Shown: in pieces, positions 5,217-5,945 of the stretch
How positions within the stretch are numbered: position 1 is the first letter of the stretch
Layout of the letters: each line of letters starts with the position of its first letter
Source of the DNA: Bacillota bacterium
Lineage (GTDB): Bacteria; Bacillota; Clostridia; Acetivibrionales; DSM-1351
DNA: 5,945 bases
Assembly (NCBI GenBank): GCA_023436515.1
Contig: JAEZIV010000382.1
Coordinates: 1 to 5,945 of the forward strand
Reading direction: 5' to 3'
Notes under the pieces: model-generated
The model's input: the letters and a program-made list of their open reading frames with translations, nothing else
Databases searched by the model: none
Told to the model about the DNA's origin: nothing
Program-made: the position numbers and the translations under genes

Positions 5217-5945
5217 ATGCCGGAAAAGGTAAGACTGCTGGAATTATACAAAATAATGCAAACTATAAGAAAAGTAGAACTGATGATAGACAGTGAATAT
5301 AAAAATGATGAGATGAAAACACCTATACATTTGTCTATAGGGCAGGAGGCAATTGCTGCCGGAGTCTGCAGCAGCCTTTTCAGGGAGGATTATGCGTTTG
5401 GAACTCATAGAAGTCACGCCATATATATAGCCAAGGGCGGAAATATTAATAGAATGATTGCCGAGCTATACCTCAGAAAGACAGGCTGCTCATTCGGGAG
5501 GGGCGGCTCAATGCACCTGTTGGCTCCTGAGGTAGGTATACTGGGCTCGACGGCTATAGTGGGCGGCAGCCTGCCCCTGGGGACCGGAACTGCTCTTGCC
5601 TCAAAAATATCCCGGGATGGGAAGGTTAGTGCGGTGTTCTTCGGTGATGGTGCTGTGGATGAAGGTACCTTTCATGAATGTCTTAACTTCGCAGCACTAA
5701 AAAAGCTTCCAGTTATCTATATATGTGAAAACAATGCATATGCTATCAACTCTCATCAAACTGCAAGGCACCCTAAGGACAATATATACAGGTGGGCTGA
5801 AAGCTATGATATCCCCAGCTTTCAAATAGACGGGAATGATGTGTTGAAGGTGTCTGAGTATGCTGCCGAGGCTGTGGAAAGGGCCAGAAAGGGAAAGGGT
5901 CCTACCTTCCTTGAATGCATAACCTATAGATGGAGGGGACATATT
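5217..5945 (+). CDS. TPP-dependent dehydrogenase E1 component, alpha subunit (3' end beyond window)
   Basis: The alpha subunit of a 2-oxoacid or acetoin dehydrogenase E1 component, which uses thiamine pyrophosphate to decarboxylate or cleave its substrate together with a separate beta subunit. I translated 243 codons from ATG 5217 without a stop; a full subunit is usually about 320-370 residues, so the rest and probably the beta gene lie beyond 5945. Visible are HLSIGQEA (38-45), THRSHA (63-68), GRGGSMH (94-100), the TPP/magnesium motif GDGAVDEG (143-150) ending in ENN (171-173), and ITYRWRGH (235-242). ATG 5217 has GGGGGAG (5205-5211) five bases upstream; an in-frame GTG at 5211 overlaps that site and is unlikely. 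Placement behind a GDP-mannose gene suggests a dedicated enzyme in a carbohydrate cluster rather than housekeeping pyruvate dehydrogenase. The substrate cannot be read from this fragment. Confidence 0.9.
   Translation, partial: MPEKVRLLELYKIMQTIRKVELMIDSEYKNDEMKTPIHLSIGQEAIAAGVCSSLFREDYAFGTHRSHAIYIAKGGNINRMIAELYLRKTGCSFGRGGSMHLLAPEVGILGSTAIVGGSLPLGTGTALASKISRDGKVSAVFFGDGAVDEGTFHECLNFAALKKLPVIYICENNAYAINSHQTARHPKDNIYRWAESYDIPSFQIDGNDVLKVSEYAAEAVERARKGKGPTFLECITYRWRGHI

Noticed and set aside
5697..5942. Minus-strand open frame of 81 codons at the right edge
   Set aside because: Antisense to the clearly recognisable E1 alpha gene, which carries conserved TPP-enzyme motifs in the other frame.

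Overview
The window looks like chromosomal DNA from a low-GC Gram-positive bacterium of the class Clostridia. This rests on a T-box leader ahead of leuS, strong AGGAGG-type ribosome binding sites, AT-rich intergenic DNA, a TTG start on the kinase, and the clostridial wording of the leucyl-tRNA synthetase. Genus cannot be fixed from this sequence alone.

Layout. Positions 1-3804 are read on the minus strand and 4061-5945 on the plus strand, with a divergent control region of 256 bases between them. In minus-strand order there is a DesK/NarX-type sensor histidine kinase (2728-3804), its NarL/LuxR-type response regulator (2020-2640), a four-helix ArnE-like half transporter of the EamA/DMT superfamily (1627-1968), then a long leader with a complete leucine T-box riboswitch (about 1217-1510) and the N-terminal 388 codons of leuS (1-1166, cut by the window edge). 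In the plus direction there is a mannose-1-phosphate guanylyltransferase (4061-5134), followed 82 bases later by a thiamine-pyrophosphate-dependent dehydrogenase E1 alpha subunit (5217-5945, cut by the window edge).

How it may fit together. The kinase and regulator form a two-component system. The short spacing suggests they are co-transcribed with the ArnE-like membrane protein, whose Gram-negative relatives help flip an undecaprenyl-phosphate-linked sugar. The divergent plus-strand genes make GDP-mannose and a 2-oxoacid-dehydrogenase-like subunit, so the common theme may be cell-surface carbohydrate; that link is inference. leuS is housekeeping and separately controlled by leucyl-tRNA charging.

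The most noteworthy non-coding signal is in the divergent region. Three near-identical copies of a 12-mer, CATAT(A/T)AGAA(C/T)T, are present. Two form an inverted repeat over the predicted transcription start of the kinase operon. The third sits about 40 bases upstream of the predicted start of the mannose gene, whose promoter has a good -10 but no recognisable -35. This would suit one regulator acting on both sides. I see no CRISPR array, insertion sequence, tRNA or rRNA gene.
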